DNA of 64,000 bases from Clostridia bacterium. Lineage in GTDB: Bacteria > Bacillota > Clostridia > Lachnospirales > Lachnospiraceae. Each line of letters starts with the position of its first letter. Positions within the stretch are counted from its first letter, which is position 1. The stretch lies in the NCBI GenBank assembly GCA_910575245.1, contig CAJTEN010000027.1, positions 1 to 64,000 on the forward strand. Direction: 5' to 3'. Position numbers and translations under genes: made by a program. The notes under the pieces were generated by a model that saw nothing but the letters and a program-made list of their open reading frames with translations, made no database searches and had not been told where the DNA came from. Below are positions 39,300-48,352 of the stretch, one piece after another.

Positions 39300-41618
39300 A
39301 TGAGAGGATTATGGTATAAGAATCCGGCAAAATATTGGGAAGAAGCGCTGCCTGTTGGGAACGGGCGTCTCGGGGCAATGATCTACGGCCGGTTTGACCA
39401 GGAAATTATCCAGCTGAATGAAGAAAGTGTCTGGAGCGGAAGCTGGAGAGACAGGACGAATCCTGACTGTCTGAAAAGTCTGGAATCAATACGTGAGTCA
39501 ATTCGAAAGGGAAGAATTGCAGAGGCAGAACAGATGACAGTTTGGGCAATGTCGGGACTGCCCCAATATCAACGATGCTACCAGACTATGGGGAATCTTT
39601 ATCTTAATTATGTATATTCTGACGGAAAAACTAATGTGAAGGATAATGTGACAAACTACCGCCGCACATTAAATCTCGAGGAAGCAACCGCAGTCACTGT
39701 CTGGGAATATCAAAACACCGTATACCGGCAGGAAGTCTTTGCATCAAAGCCTGCGGATCTGATCGTTATACGTCTGTCGTGCAAGGGAAAAGAGCGTCTT
39801 TGCATGAATTGCAGACTGGACCGCGACAGATTTTTCAACAGAAGCTATGCCGTCGATTCCCGTACGATCGGTTATGAGGGTGGCATGGAAGGAATCTCAT
39901 TCTGCGGATTGTTAAGGGTAATGGAGAGTGACGGTACCGTAAGCACAGTCGGGGAACATCTGATCCTCCAGGACGCGACGGAAGCGGTACTTTGTTTTTC
40001 GGCACATACATCCTTCGGAAGCAGCGATCCCTGTCAGGAATCATTCGATGTATTGAGCCGCGAAGAAGGAAAAGGGATTGCAGCATGGAAAGCGGAACAT
40101 ATACGGGATTATCAGCATTTATTTGACCGCGTACGCTTAACGCTGCATAAGGGCACGGACAAAACAAATGCGCCGGCTCAGGAAACTATGCCAACGGATG
40201 AACGGCTCAAACACTTTGCGGTAACAGAAACAGATCCCGGGCTCGTTGAACTGTATTTTGATTACGGGAGATATTTGATGATATCCGGAAGCAGGGAAGG
40301 CAGCCTCCCACTGACATTACAGGGAATCTGGAACGAGGATATGAATCCGCCATGGGACAGCAAGTATACAATCAATATCAATTTACAGATGAACTACTGG
40401 CCTGTTGATCTGTGTAATTTAAGTGAATGTGCAGAGCCCTTTTTTACCCATTTGAAAAAAGTCATGGAAAACGGGAAAAAGACAGCGGAACTTATGTATG
40501 GATGCAAAGGATTTGTGGCACATCATAACACCGATATCCATGGAGATACGGTACCGCAGGATCACTATATACCGGCATCCTACTGGGTCATGGGAGGCGC
40601 CTGGCTTGCGACCCATATCTGGGATCATTATCAGTTTACAAAAGACCGTACTTTTCTGGCACAATACTATGAAGTCCTCAGACAGGCAGTGCTGTTCTTC
40701 TGTGATTTTCTCATTCAGGATGAGGACGGCTGTCTCGTGACAAGCCCTTCTGTTTCGCCCGAGAATACATATATTCTTCCGGACGGGACAATGGGTCGTC
40801 TATGTGACGGCCCGGCAATGGATTGTGAAATTATGTATGAACTGTTTCATGGCTTCCTGAACGCAAGCGAAGAATTGCAGACGAATGATCCGCTGATATC
40901 AACGGTGTATGATTTATTGGAGCATCTGCCACCCCTGCGTACAGGAAAAGAGGGGCAGCTTCTGGAATGGAAACACGAATACGAAGAAGCCGAACCGGGG
41001 CATCGTCATATTTCACATTTGTATGGCGTTTTTCCCGGAACCCAGATCACGGTTGAGGATACGCCCGAACTGGCTGCCGCCGCACGTATCTCTTTGGAGA
41101 AAAGACTGGCAAAGGGCGGAGGACATACGGGCTGGAGCAGAGCATGGATCGTTTTATTGTGGGACCGGTTTAAAGACGGAGACAAGGCATATGAGAATCT
41201 GAGAGAATTGATCGGACATTCCACATACAGTAATCTGATGGACTTTCACCCGCTGGAATACTATAAAAGGGGATCCGTGTTTCAAATCGATGGAAATATG
41301 GGCGGAATTACGGGAATTGTCGAAATGCTGGTACAAAGTCATTGTGAAAGAATCGATCTTCTCCCCTCTTTGCCAAAAGCCTTTCCGGATGGCAGGATAA
41401 GCGGAATAAAGATCCGAGGGGGAGCTTCGGCAGACTTAGAGTGGGAAGACGGTAAGCTGATCCAATGTACTTTGGATACAACGGATGCGCTCAGTGTGTG
41501 GATAAAATATGGGACACTAAAAAAATACGTTGAGTTGAAGCCAAACACAAAATACAGATTCGATCGTTCATTAAACCGGAGTGAAATCGAAAATGGGCTC
41601 ACATTAAAACTGTTCTAA
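39300..41618 (+). CDS. Glycoside hydrolase family 95 (alpha-L-fucosidase type)
   Basis: The protein is 772 aa from ATG 39300, which sits 5 nt after GGAGG (an in-frame ATG at 39297 is too close). GH95 landmarks are LPVGNGRLGAMIYG at the N-terminus, INLQMNYWPVDLCNLSEC (substrate-binding Asn), VTSPSVSPENTY with the general-acid Glu, YGVFPGTQIT, and QIDGNMGGITGIVEML with the active-site Asp. The family removes alpha-1,2-fucose from glycans. No signal peptide is present, so it acts inside the cell on imported oligosaccharides. Some members are alpha-galactosidases, so substrate is not certain. Confidence 0.92.
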   Translation: MRGLWYKNPAKYWEEALPVGNGRLGAMIYGRFDQEIIQLNEESVWSGSWRDRTNPDCLKSLESIRESIRKGRIAEAEQMTVWAMSGLPQYQRCYQTMGNLYLNYVYSDGKTNVKDNVTNYRRTLNLEEATAVTVWEYQNTVYRQEVFASKPADLIVIRLSCKGKERLCMNCRLDRDRFFNRSYAVDSRTIGYEGGMEGISFCGLLRVMESDGTVSTVGEHLILQDATEAVLCFSAHTSFGSSDPCQESFDVLSREEGKGIAAWKAEHIRDYQHLFDRVRLTLHKGTDKTNAPAQETMPTDERLKHFAVTETDPGLVELYFDYGRYLMISGSREGSLPLTLQGIWNEDMNPPWDSKYTININLQMNYWPVDLCNLSECAEPFFTHLKKVMENGKKTAELMYGCKGFVAHHNTDIHGDTVPQDHYIPASYWVMGGAWLATHIWDHYQFTKDRTFLAQYYEVLRQAVLFFCDFLIQDEDGCLVTSPSVSPENTYILPDGTMGRLCDGPAMDCEIMYELFHGFLNASEELQTNDPLISTVYDLLEHLPPLRTGKEGQLLEWKHEYEEAEPGHRHISHLYGVFPGTQITVEDTPELAAAARISLEKRLAKGGGHTGWSRAWIVLLWDRFKDGDKAYENLRELIGHSTYSNLMDFHPLEYYKRGSVFQIDGNMGGITGIVEMLVQSHCERIDLLPSLPKAFPDGRISGIKIRGGASADLEWEDGKLIQCTLDTTDALSVWIKYGTLKKYVELKPNTKYRFDRSLNRSEIENGLTLKLF

Positions 41619-41845
41619 GTATCCACTGGCACGTTTCCTCTGAATATGCAGATTCCCTTTCCTTTTCCCGGCATAGACACAAATAAAGGAAGCAAACGCC
41701 AGTATTATCGATATAAAAACCATACACCACCCACCACCAGGGTAATTGTATAAAAATCCCGCATAAAAAAAGACGAATGCCTTATTCTATGATAAGATAT
41801 CTATATCACTCAATGAAATGATCCATAAATCAACAGGAGAAAATC
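41619..41845. other. Intergenic region with a possible membrane-protein remnant
   Basis: On the minus strand a stretch of about 58 codons ending inside the GH95 3' end reads FLYNYPGGGWCMVFISIILA then FASFICVYAGKRKG, as a decayed membrane helix might. There is no start site. The plus strand holds A+T-rich promoter DNA for sdaAB and an AGGAG before its start. Confidence 0.3.
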
Positions 41846-42514
41846 ATGTCTTTTATCAGTGTATTCGATGTAATCGGTCCTAATATGGTAGGACCGTCCA
41901 GCTCCCATACTGCCGGAGCCTGTGCCATTGCCTGTCTGGCCCGGAAAATGAACAATGGCACATTAAAGGATGTAACCTTCACCCTTTACGGATCCTTTGC
42001 CAAAACCTATCGCGGGCACGGTACGGACCGCGCCCTCCTTGGCGGGATCATGGGATTTGCCACGGACGATATCCGGATCCGCGATTCCTTCGCTATCGCA
42101 GAGGATCAGGGAATCACCTTTACCTTTATCCCAAATGATACAGACACGGATGTCCACCCCAACACCGTTGACATTCGTATGGAAAACGCAGACGGCAGAG
42201 TAATGACCGTACGCGGAGAGTCTACCGGCGGCGGTAAGGTCAGGATCGTACGGATCAATCAGGTGCAGGTGGACTTCACGGGAGAATTCAACGCCGTGAT
42301 CATCATCCAGCAGGACAGGCCCGGTGTCGCGGCACACATCACCAAATGCCTGAGCGATCTGGGTGTGAACATTGCCTTTATGCGTATTTTCCGGGAATCC
42401 AAAGGAGAGACGGCATACACCATCGTGGAGTCTGATGAAAGGCTTCCCGATGATATTCCTCTTCGCCTTACAGTCAATCCGCACATCCACGACGTAATGC
42501 TGATCCAGAATTAA
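41846..42514 (+). CDS. sdaAB: L-serine dehydratase, iron-sulfur type, beta subunit
   Basis: The 222-aa subunit carries the SDH beta domain (ISVFDVIGPNMVGPSSSHTA, GHGTDRALLGGIMGF, STGGGKVRIVRIN) and a C-terminal ACT domain (FNAVIIIQQDRPGVAAHITK, LGVNIAFMRIFRESKGETAY). With the alpha subunit it converts serine to pyruvate and ammonia using a [4Fe-4S] cluster. The TAA is followed at once by a hairpin repeat, then the alpha gene 104 nt later. Confidence 0.95.
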   Translation: MSFISVFDVIGPNMVGPSSSHTAGACAIACLARKMNNGTLKDVTFTLYGSFAKTYRGHGTDRALLGGIMGFATDDIRIRDSFAIAEDQGITFTFIPNDTDTDVHPNTVDIRMENADGRVMTVRGESTGGGKVRIVRINQVQVDFTGEFNAVIIIQQDRPGVAAHITKCLSDLGVNIAFMRIFRESKGETAYTIVESDERLPDDIPLRLTVNPHIHDVMLIQN

Positions 42515-42546
42515 GTAACAGTTTCTCCTTTCGGCTTCTCTGTTAC
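42515..42546 (+). repeat. Stop-abutting hairpin repeat between sdaAB and sdaAA
   Basis: GTAACAG directly follows the sdaAB stop codon and pairs with CTGTTAC 18 nt later, with CCTTTCGGCTT between. This is a clear member of the hairpin family found after fbp, dapB and the SSB-like gene. Confidence 0.6.
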
Positions 42547-42618
42547 GGATTTTGCAGTAAATGCAAAGCCCTGATCCATTCTATTGAAAAAACAACGGGA
42601 AAGGACGTTATCATCCAT

Positions 42619-43485
42619 ATGACAGATTTCAAAAATGCAGAAGAACTATTAGAATTATGCGGCCACAGACAGCAGCCCATCTCAGAGATTATGAAGCAGC
42701 GCGAATGCGATCTGGCGGAGGTTCCCATGACACAGGTCCATGAGCGGATGGCTCTGGCCCTGGAAATCATGCGGCAGTCCGCCTCTGCTCCTCTTAGGAG
42801 TCCTGTCCGTTCCATGGGCGGGCTGATCGGAGGACAGGCCCGGCTGCTGCATGGCCGCCTTGAGAGCAACAGCGCAGTCTGCGGAAGTGTCCTGACCCGC
42901 GGTATTATCTACGCCATGGCCGTATTGGAGGTCAACGCTTCCATGGGTGTCATTGTGGCCGCTCCCACCGCAGGCTCTTCCGGTATCGTTCCGGGATTGC
43001 TGCTCTCTCTTCAGGAAACCTACGCTTTTTCAGATGAGCAGATGATCAATTCTCTCTTCAATGCCGGCGCCATCGGCTATCTGGCGATGCGCAACGCCAC
43101 TGTAGCCGGTGCGGTGGGCGGTTGTCAGGCAGAAGCCGGGGTTGCTGCCGCCATGGCTGCCTCCGCCGCCGTAGAGCTTATGGGCGGAACGCCACAACAG
43201 AGTCTGGATGCTGCCTCCACTGTCCTGATCAACATGCTCGGCCTGGTGTGTGACCCGGTAGGCGGACTGGTAGAATACCCCTGTCAGAACCGAAATGCCG
43301 CCGGTGTTGCCAATGCCCTTACCGCCGCCGAGATTGCCCTTGCCGGCATCCGGCAGATGATCTCCTTCGACGAAATGCTGGATACCATGTACCACGTGGG
43401 TAAGCGGATTCCCTACGAACTGCGGGAAACGGCGTTGGGCGGCTGTGCGGCTACCCCTTCAGGATGCAAATTCTGTCATACATGA
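42619..43485 (+). CDS. sdaAA: L-serine dehydratase, iron-sulfur type, alpha subunit
   Basis: The 288-aa catalytic subunit has GGLIGGQARLLHG, VIVAAPTAGSSGIVPGLLLS, the cysteine-containing VGGCQAEAGVAAAMAASAAV, LVCDPVGGLVEYPCQNRNAA and the C-terminal GGCAATPSGCKFC motif. These supply the cluster-binding cysteines. It is adjacent to and co-oriented with sdaAB. The ribosome site before ATG 42619 is weak, and repeat sequence fills the spacer. Confidence 0.95.
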   Translation: MTDFKNAEELLELCGHRQQPISEIMKQRECDLAEVPMTQVHERMALALEIMRQSASAPLRSPVRSMGGLIGGQARLLHGRLESNSAVCGSVLTRGIIYAMAVLEVNASMGVIVAAPTAGSSGIVPGLLLSLQETYAFSDEQMINSLFNAGAIGYLAMRNATVAGAVGGCQAEAGVAAAMAASAAVELMGGTPQQSLDAASTVLINMLGLVCDPVGGLVEYPCQNRNAAGVANALTAAEIALAGIRQMISFDEMLDTMYHVGKRIPYELRETALGGCAATPSGCKFCHT

Positions 43486-43949
43486 AAATGCTGTCGAATT
43501 GCCGATGAATGCCCTCGGTCTCCAGGGAGCGCTGATCCCCGGTAGCTGAGACCTTATAGCGCTCGCCCGGGTCAGAATCCAGGATCTCCAGAGAAACGTT
43601 ATCTCCCACATCCACCTTCAAATACTCCGCCATCTCACCACTTATGACGCACACGCCGGCCTCCCTGGCCTGCGGGAACCGCCCCTCGCCCAGATAGAGG
43701 CTGCCCTGCTGGAACTCCTCCAGGGCAGAGGAAGGCAGGCCCACACGCTCCACCAGAGCGGCCGCCTTCTCCCGGCGGTATCTTTCCAGATTCATCTCCG
43801 CCGTGGGAGTCCCCTCAAAAAGCACTTGCCCCGTAGTAGGCAGATCCAACCCCGCCATCAGACTGAGCAAGGTTGTCTTACCGCTGCCCGAAGTGTCCAT
43901 AATGTCGTGGAGCTTCCCTGTCTCAAAGCTGTGGCTGACTCCTTTCAGT
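43451..43949 (-). pseudogene. Remnant of an ABC transporter (ATPase start fused to permease fragment)
   Basis: Reading in the minus direction, a frame encodes LLKGVSHSFETGKLHDIMDT and SGSGKTTLLSLMAGLDLPTT (P-loop region with damaged upstream residues), GQVLFEGTPTAEMNLERYRR, then jumps without the rest of the ATPase to GVCVISGEMAEYLKVDVGDN and VSLEILDSDPGERY, which is MacB/FtsX-permease-like. The gene has a large internal deletion. A family A repeat end lies at 43947 where the gene would continue, and the 3' end overlaps sdaAA. Confidence 0.6.
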
Positions 43950-43980
43950 AAGCGCGTCCGGCTTAACTTAATGACATTGT
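43947..43980. repeat. Family A repeat right-end fragment
   Basis: The sequence GCGCGTCCGGCTTAACTTAA followed by TGACATTG matches the right end of the family A elements at 31181 and 25183. It abuts the broken ABC transporter gene. Confidence 0.6.
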
Positions 43981-44012
43981 TACACAGTTCCGAGGGTTTA
44001 ATCTCCCATACC

Positions 44013-44115
44013 TATAGTAAACGACATAACAAATTTCTGTTTCCGTCTCCTGCCAAAGCCATATACGGAAGCTTTTGCAGAGCCGAAAACGAAATTTTTA
44101 ATGTCGTTAACTATA
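44013..44115. mobile_element. MITE-like element family B, copy 2 (103 bp)
   Basis: The ends TATAGTAAACGACATAAC and GTCGTTAACTATA, and a middle with GTCTCCTGCCAAAGCCATAT, match copy 1 at 25214-25316 in inverted orientation and are the same length. TA lies at both edges. No coding capacity. Confidence 0.75.
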
Positions 44116-44147
44116 AATCTTTTAACTAATTACCAAGCCAGACCATA

Positions 44148-45425
44148 CTAATCCCAAAATCTCTCTTCCATAAGCTTGTCCAGCAACTCCGCAAACAACG
44201 TATTCGCCCAGGCAAACCAGGCTCTCGTATATTCTCCGGGTTCGTCCGGGTCGAAGCTCTCATGCATGTAATTGGTACCTGCATGGGTACGGCCCAGCAT
44301 TTCAAGACACTCCAAAATTTCTTCCCGGTCGCCGGAAGTCAGCGCCTGCATGACAATCCCTATGTGCCATACATACCCTTTGGGCGTATGGGGACTCCCC
44401 ATGCCTTTCGCTGCTTTCCCCTCATAATAGCAGGGGTTATCCGGGGAGAGCAGAAATCTTCTGGTGTTCTGATACAGCTCGTCCTCCCGTCCGCAGAAGT
44501 CCAGATAAGGCATCGCCAGCAGGCTTGGAGAGTTGGCATCATCCATCAGATTATAGTTCCCGAAGCCGTCCGTCTCATAGGCATAGATCTTTCCATACTT
44601 GGGATGCTCCACGATACCATAGGTCATGATTCCGTCCAGGATTTCCTCCGCCAGTTCATGGCACCGCGCCGCCAGTTCTTCATCCTTATAGCACTCCCTG
44701 CAGATCTCTTCCCCGTACCCGAGAGCCGTAACCGCCATCATGTTGGATGGAACCAGATACCCGAATTCACAGCAGTCATCAGAAGGCCGGAAGCCTGACC
44801 AGGTCATGCCCGTCACATTAACCGGACGTCCCTTGCCCTTGCACGGCAGAGTATCCGACTTCACACAGTCATAGCGGCGGAAAAAGTATTCCGAATTTCC
44901 ATGATTCTGTTCTTTCGTAAAGGTCTCCACGATATGCTCCAGCATTTCATGCCAGGTCTGTGTAAAGATCCTGTTGATCCCGGTTGTCTTCCAATAGTCA
45001 TATCCCAGATAAAGAGGGGCACACAGGGAATCCACTTCGTACTTCCTCTCCCACACATGATCATTCAGCTTCGTCTCGTCCTGATGTCCCCGGCCGTTGG
45101 CGCTCTCGTTGAAGGCGTTGGCATAGGGATCGATACATACCTGCTGTGCCTGTTTCTCAATGACTCCCTCAAGAATTTCCTGCAGTTCCTGACTCTCCCC
45201 GGCATACTTCACATAGGGCCGTACCTGTGCTGCGGAATCCCTGAGCCACATAGCGGGAATATCTCCGGTGATCACAAAATAACTGCCGTCTGCAAGCTGC
45301 TTCACCGTAGTCTCGATGGTGTTCAAAAAGCACTGTCTGGCAAGAGGAGCCAGAGCCTTGTAATGAATCCCGTAGTATTCCTCCAGCATATCTGCCCGTT
45401 GTTCCAAAATTTGTGGTATTTTCAT
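44148..45425 (-). CDS. Glycoside hydrolase family 125 exo-alpha-1,6-mannosidase
   Basis: The 425-aa enzyme (formerly DUF1237) has FVITGDIPAMWLRDSAAQVR, PYANAFNESANGRGHQDETK, KYEVDSLCAPLYLGYDYWK, TGMTWSGFRPSDDCCEFGY and SHPTPKGYVWHIGIVMQALT-like GSPHTPKGYVWHIG. Family members remove alpha-1,6-linked mannose from N-glycans by inversion. No signal peptide, so it acts in the cytoplasm. The start at 45425 follows AAAGGAG; a longer frame to 45452 exists without a good ribosome site. Confidence 0.93.
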   Translation of the reverse strand: MKIPQILEQRADMLEEYYGIHYKALAPLARQCFLNTIETTVKQLADGSYFVITGDIPAMWLRDSAAQVRPYVKYAGESQELQEILEGVIEKQAQQVCIDPYANAFNESANGRGHQDETKLNDHVWERKYEVDSLCAPLYLGYDYWKTTGINRIFTQTWHEMLEHIVETFTKEQNHGNSEYFFRRYDCVKSDTLPCKGKGRPVNVTGMTWSGFRPSDDCCEFGYLVPSNMMAVTALGYGEEICRECYKDEELAARCHELAEEILDGIMTYGIVEHPKYGKIYAYETDGFGNYNLMDDANSPSLLAMPYLDFCGREDELYQNTRRFLLSPDNPCYYEGKAAKGMGSPHTPKGYVWHIGIVMQALTSGDREEILECLEMLGRTHAGTNYMHESFDPDEPGEYTRAWFAWANTLFAELLDKLMEERFWD

Positions 45426-45518
45426 TTTCCGTACACTCCTTTCTGAATCCATTATAACCGATTTAAGGTGAACTTCAACAACTCTTTTATCCCATATGGA
45501 TTCTCTTTTCTGAAGGTA

Positions 45519-45960
45519 TCAATACTTTCCTATTCTGATATACGCCCCGCACACTTTCTCCATAGCATCATCTTCTGCGTCATTGCCCACAGCCAGCACA
45601 TCCTTCGCGGAAATCGCAAGCCAGCCACATATCTCTTCTATGCCTGTGCCCTTGTTCCTTACACCCGGCAGCCTCTCCTTTACACACGTTTCCTGCCGCC
45701 TTGCCCGCAGGAACCAATGTCCCGTAAAGAAAGCGCCGTCCGCAGGGATGCAGCCAGGCTGTCCGCCGTCTTTGCACGCCCACTGTCGTGATTTCTCCCA
45801 AGCCATCTGAGTTCTCCGTCATCAAAGCTCTGAATTCCCTCAATTTCCAACAGCAAAGGCGTACCTCCGCCAATGGTGAATTCTTCGAAAGCCGATCCGG
45901 CTCTGGCCGCATCCCGTAACCGAAAACAGATTGCAGTAACCACATTTGCTCCCACAAAAG
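45519..45960 (-). pseudogene. Decayed HAD-superfamily hydrolase region
   Basis: The 3' part in one minus-strand frame encodes NKGTGIEEICGWLAISAKDV and LAVGNDAEDDAMEKVCGAY, the last motifs of Cof-type HAD phosphatases. Upstream codons fall into different frames (for example GANVVTAICFRLRDAARAGS at 45890-45955), so at least one frameshift is present. A repeat end (GGGCTGAACTG) lies at about 45980. Confidence 0.5.
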
Positions 45961-46003
45961 GGAAGGCAATGCAAAGTCCTGGGCTGAACTGCTACTGAAC
46001 CTC

Positions 46004-46095
46004 TATGCTTTTATTTCATTTTCGGCCTTGAAGAAGCTGCCGTATATGGCTCCTGCAAGAGCCGGAAACAGAAATTTGTTATGTCATTTACTATA
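46004..46095. mobile_element. MITE-like element family B, copy 3 (degenerate)
   Basis: The sequence TTTTCGGCC, CCGTATATGGCT, GGAAACAGAAATTTGTTATG and terminal TATA match copies 1 and 2, but the left terminal repeat has lost about 11 bp. Confidence 0.6.
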
Positions 46096-46243
46096 CTTGC
46101 ACCTCCATGTCTTTCCCCGACACAAATTCCCATCAAAAGTGCGGTGCAAGTATCGGATGCACACATGCAGACGAGCTGCATGGCGCGTGTACGCTCAGCG
46201 CAGCGAATGCGCAGAGCTGATTTATAGTCTTTCTTTTCATATC

Positions 46244-47161
46244 TTACAGCAGATTCAAAATTTCTCCGATGTCTCCGTTGATACAAATGGATTTTTTCCT
46301 GATTTCATCGGGAGCATATGCCTCTCCATAATTCAGGCAGGCATAAACAGCATCTTTCCATTCAGATACCATGTGCCAGAAACTATACTTTACTATAGTT
46401 GGCGTATTGAATCCGACCGCTGTCTCCAGAAACAACACCTTCCTGTTTTGATGTCTCCGCAGGAAGTCCGCATAACGCTCCGAAGCACGATGCCAGCCTT
46501 CATCCTCCACGAAGCTGTCATCCGCCCGGAGATTCATACTCATCGGCTTGCCACAATTCGGACAGTACGGCACAAGTCCGGAGGGAACCGTCATCTTCGG
46601 CGCTGCTCCTTCCGGTACATGCAGCATACCGTTCCCGTCGATTACATAACCTTGTGATTCGACCATCTTACGGATCATCTCTCTGTTCTCATAGGTAGCC
46701 TGATGACATGGTTCGCTGCACTGGAACAATCCATAATCGCCCTGCGTATAGAATAACCGCTGTTTATCAAATCCCGCCTTCTGAAAGCAGTGATCCACAT
46801 TGGTAGTCAGCACAAAATAGTCTTTATCCTTAACAAGCTCATACAGCTTGTTATAAACCGGCTTCGGTGCATCCATGTACCGGTTGATATAAATATACCG
46901 GCTCCAATAGGCCCAATGCTCTTCCAGTGTGTCATATGGATAAAACCCGCCGGAATACATATCATGAAAATCAAACTTCTTCTCAAAATCCGCAAAATAC
47001 TGCCTGAAACGCTCTCCCGTATATACAAATCCTGCCGATGCGGAAAGCCCCGCACCTGCGCCGACCACCACTGCGTCCGCAGTTTTCAGTTCTTCTTTCA
47101 GCCTTTCAGCTTCCGACAAACAATTATTTGTAGATTTCATAGTAAACTTTCCTGGAAACAT
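46244..47161 (-). CDS. Sirtuin of class M type (putative protein ADP-ribosyltransferase)
   Basis: The 305-aa Sir2-fold protein has DAVVVGAGAGLSASAGFVYT then GERFRQYFADFEKKF, DMYSGGFYPYDTLEEHWAYW, YFVLTTNVDHCFQKAGF with the sirtuin TNVD motif, and a zinc pair CPNCG. The GERF / MYSGGFYP / WAYW pattern is that of SirTM-type sirtuins, which ADP-ribosylate lipoylated GcvH-like proteins and are usually linked to a macrodomain protein. No macrodomain or lipoate gene is adjacent here. An internal start at ATG 47140 is possible. Confidence 0.85.
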   Translation of the reverse strand: MFPGKFTMKSTNNCLSEAERLKEELKTADAVVVGAGAGLSASAGFVYTGERFRQYFADFEKKFDFHDMYSGGFYPYDTLEEHWAYWSRYIYINRYMDAPKPVYNKLYELVKDKDYFVLTTNVDHCFQKAGFDKQRLFYTQGDYGLFQCSEPCHQATYENREMIRKMVESQGYVIDGNGMLHVPEGAAPKMTVPSGLVPYCPNCGKPMSMNLRADDSFVEDEGWHRASERYADFLRRHQNRKVLFLETAVGFNTPTIVKYSFWHMVSEWKDAVYACLNYGEAYAPDEIRKKSICINGDIGEILNLL

Positions 47162-47214
47162 TACATACTACCTCGTTTCTACGATTGTGCTTTCCGCCCG
47201 GTTAATACTGCACC

Positions 47215-47967
47215 CTACAGCCTGCTGTGCACATACCTCTCCCGGAATTTCTTCGGCGTCTCTCCGGTGTACTGTCTGAACATCTTCGTGAAGTAACTCT
47301 GGGAGGAAAAGGCGAAGGCTGCACTGACCTCGGCACAGGAACAGTCTGCGTCCTGCAGCATATTTTGCGCCGCGCGGAGCTTACATTCCATAATATAGCC
47401 CGTGACTGTCTTCCCGGTTTCTTTCTTAAACAGGGAAGACAGATAATCCGGATTCTTCCCCACCGCCTCCGCTATATCCGCCACACGGACAGGACTGTTC
47501 AGATGACGGTGTACATAGTCCATACATTGCATCACGGTCTTCGAGTAGATCTTCTCCTTTTTCAGCTGTACCATATAGTCGGTAAAAAATTCTATGGCCT
47601 CCTCGTGAAGGCTGCTCACCTCCTCCACAGACCTGCACCTGTCCATCTGCTGTATGTAATAATCGCTGGCCGTATACGCCGTCTCACTGTTCATCCCTCC
47701 GGTGATCACGAAGCGCACCACCAGCGTCATAGACGCCACAAACAGATATTTCATATTCGTCAGCGGCTCATCCGACAGATGTCCCTGCCTTTCGGCACGG
47801 AAAGTCTGACGCGTCTCCTCCACCGCCCGGAAATCCCCGTCCCTGATGTGTCTGTAGATACGCATCTCTTCTTCATAATTGCTGTGCCTGAAATCATGCT
47901 CCCGGTTCATAAATTCCATGTAAGCGATCTGTTCTTTAATCTTTCTCCGCATGGCGCCTCCGATCAC
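47215..47967 (-). CDS. AraC-family transcriptional regulator
   Basis: The 250-aa protein has two C-terminal AraC helix-turn-helix motifs (VRVADIAEAVGKNPDYLSSL, KTVTGYIMECKLRAAQNMLQ, SFAFSSQSYFTKMFRQYTGE-like AFAFSSQSYFTKMF). An N-terminal helical region follows no obvious cupin fold. It is divergent from the GH3 gene and directly upstream of the sirtuin on the same strand, so either could be its target. Confidence 0.9.
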   Translation of the reverse strand: MIGGAMRRKIKEQIAYMEFMNREHDFRHSNYEEEMRIYRHIRDGDFRAVEETRQTFRAERQGHLSDEPLTNMKYLFVASMTLVVRFVITGGMNSETAYTASDYYIQQMDRCRSVEEVSSLHEEAIEFFTDYMVQLKKEKIYSKTVMQCMDYVHRHLNSPVRVADIAEAVGKNPDYLSSLFKKETGKTVTGYIMECKLRAAQNMLQDADCSCAEVSAAFAFSSQSYFTKMFRQYTGETPKKFRERYVHSRL

Positions 47968-48352
47968 GCTCCCTGATATGGTGTAACAGTACAGCTTCTC
48001 TGTTACGATATGGCCTGTTTTCTCCGTAAATTCACATTGCTAATTCGGTAAAAATGTGCTGCAGCCTTAAATTACATATAGGTATATTACCATTTTTCCA
48101 GGAATTTTAATATATGCACTTTCTATTTTATCATAAACTTTATTCTACAAGGAAACGGCATAACAAATTTAGCCTAATTTCCACTGCCGTTAACAATAGA
48201 AATCGCAGCAGTTCAGATCCTTTGCACAAACCGCCGCATCACATGCACGCTTCCATCAGGACTTCCAGGTATGGGACGGCGTTCAGGCGGCAATGTGGTC
48301 TTCTCTGTTGCGGTCAGTTATCGATATTACATAGAAAGGAACGGAACAAATC
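47968..48352. other. Divergent intergenic region between AraC and GH3 with repeats
   Basis: A hairpin GTAACAG (47983-47989) / CTGTTAC (48000-48006) belongs to the stop-abutting family. A degenerate family B copy (48142-48199, GGAAACGGCATAACAAATTT with a complementary right half) follows. The part from 48205 to 48352 may hold a further degraded repeat and the GH3 promoter; AGAAAGGAACGG is the likely ribosome site. Confidence 0.5.

Noticed and set aside
46100..46243. Possible small gene between the family B copy and the sirtuin
   Set aside because: Open stretches are short, without ribosome site, and not similar to any family known to me.
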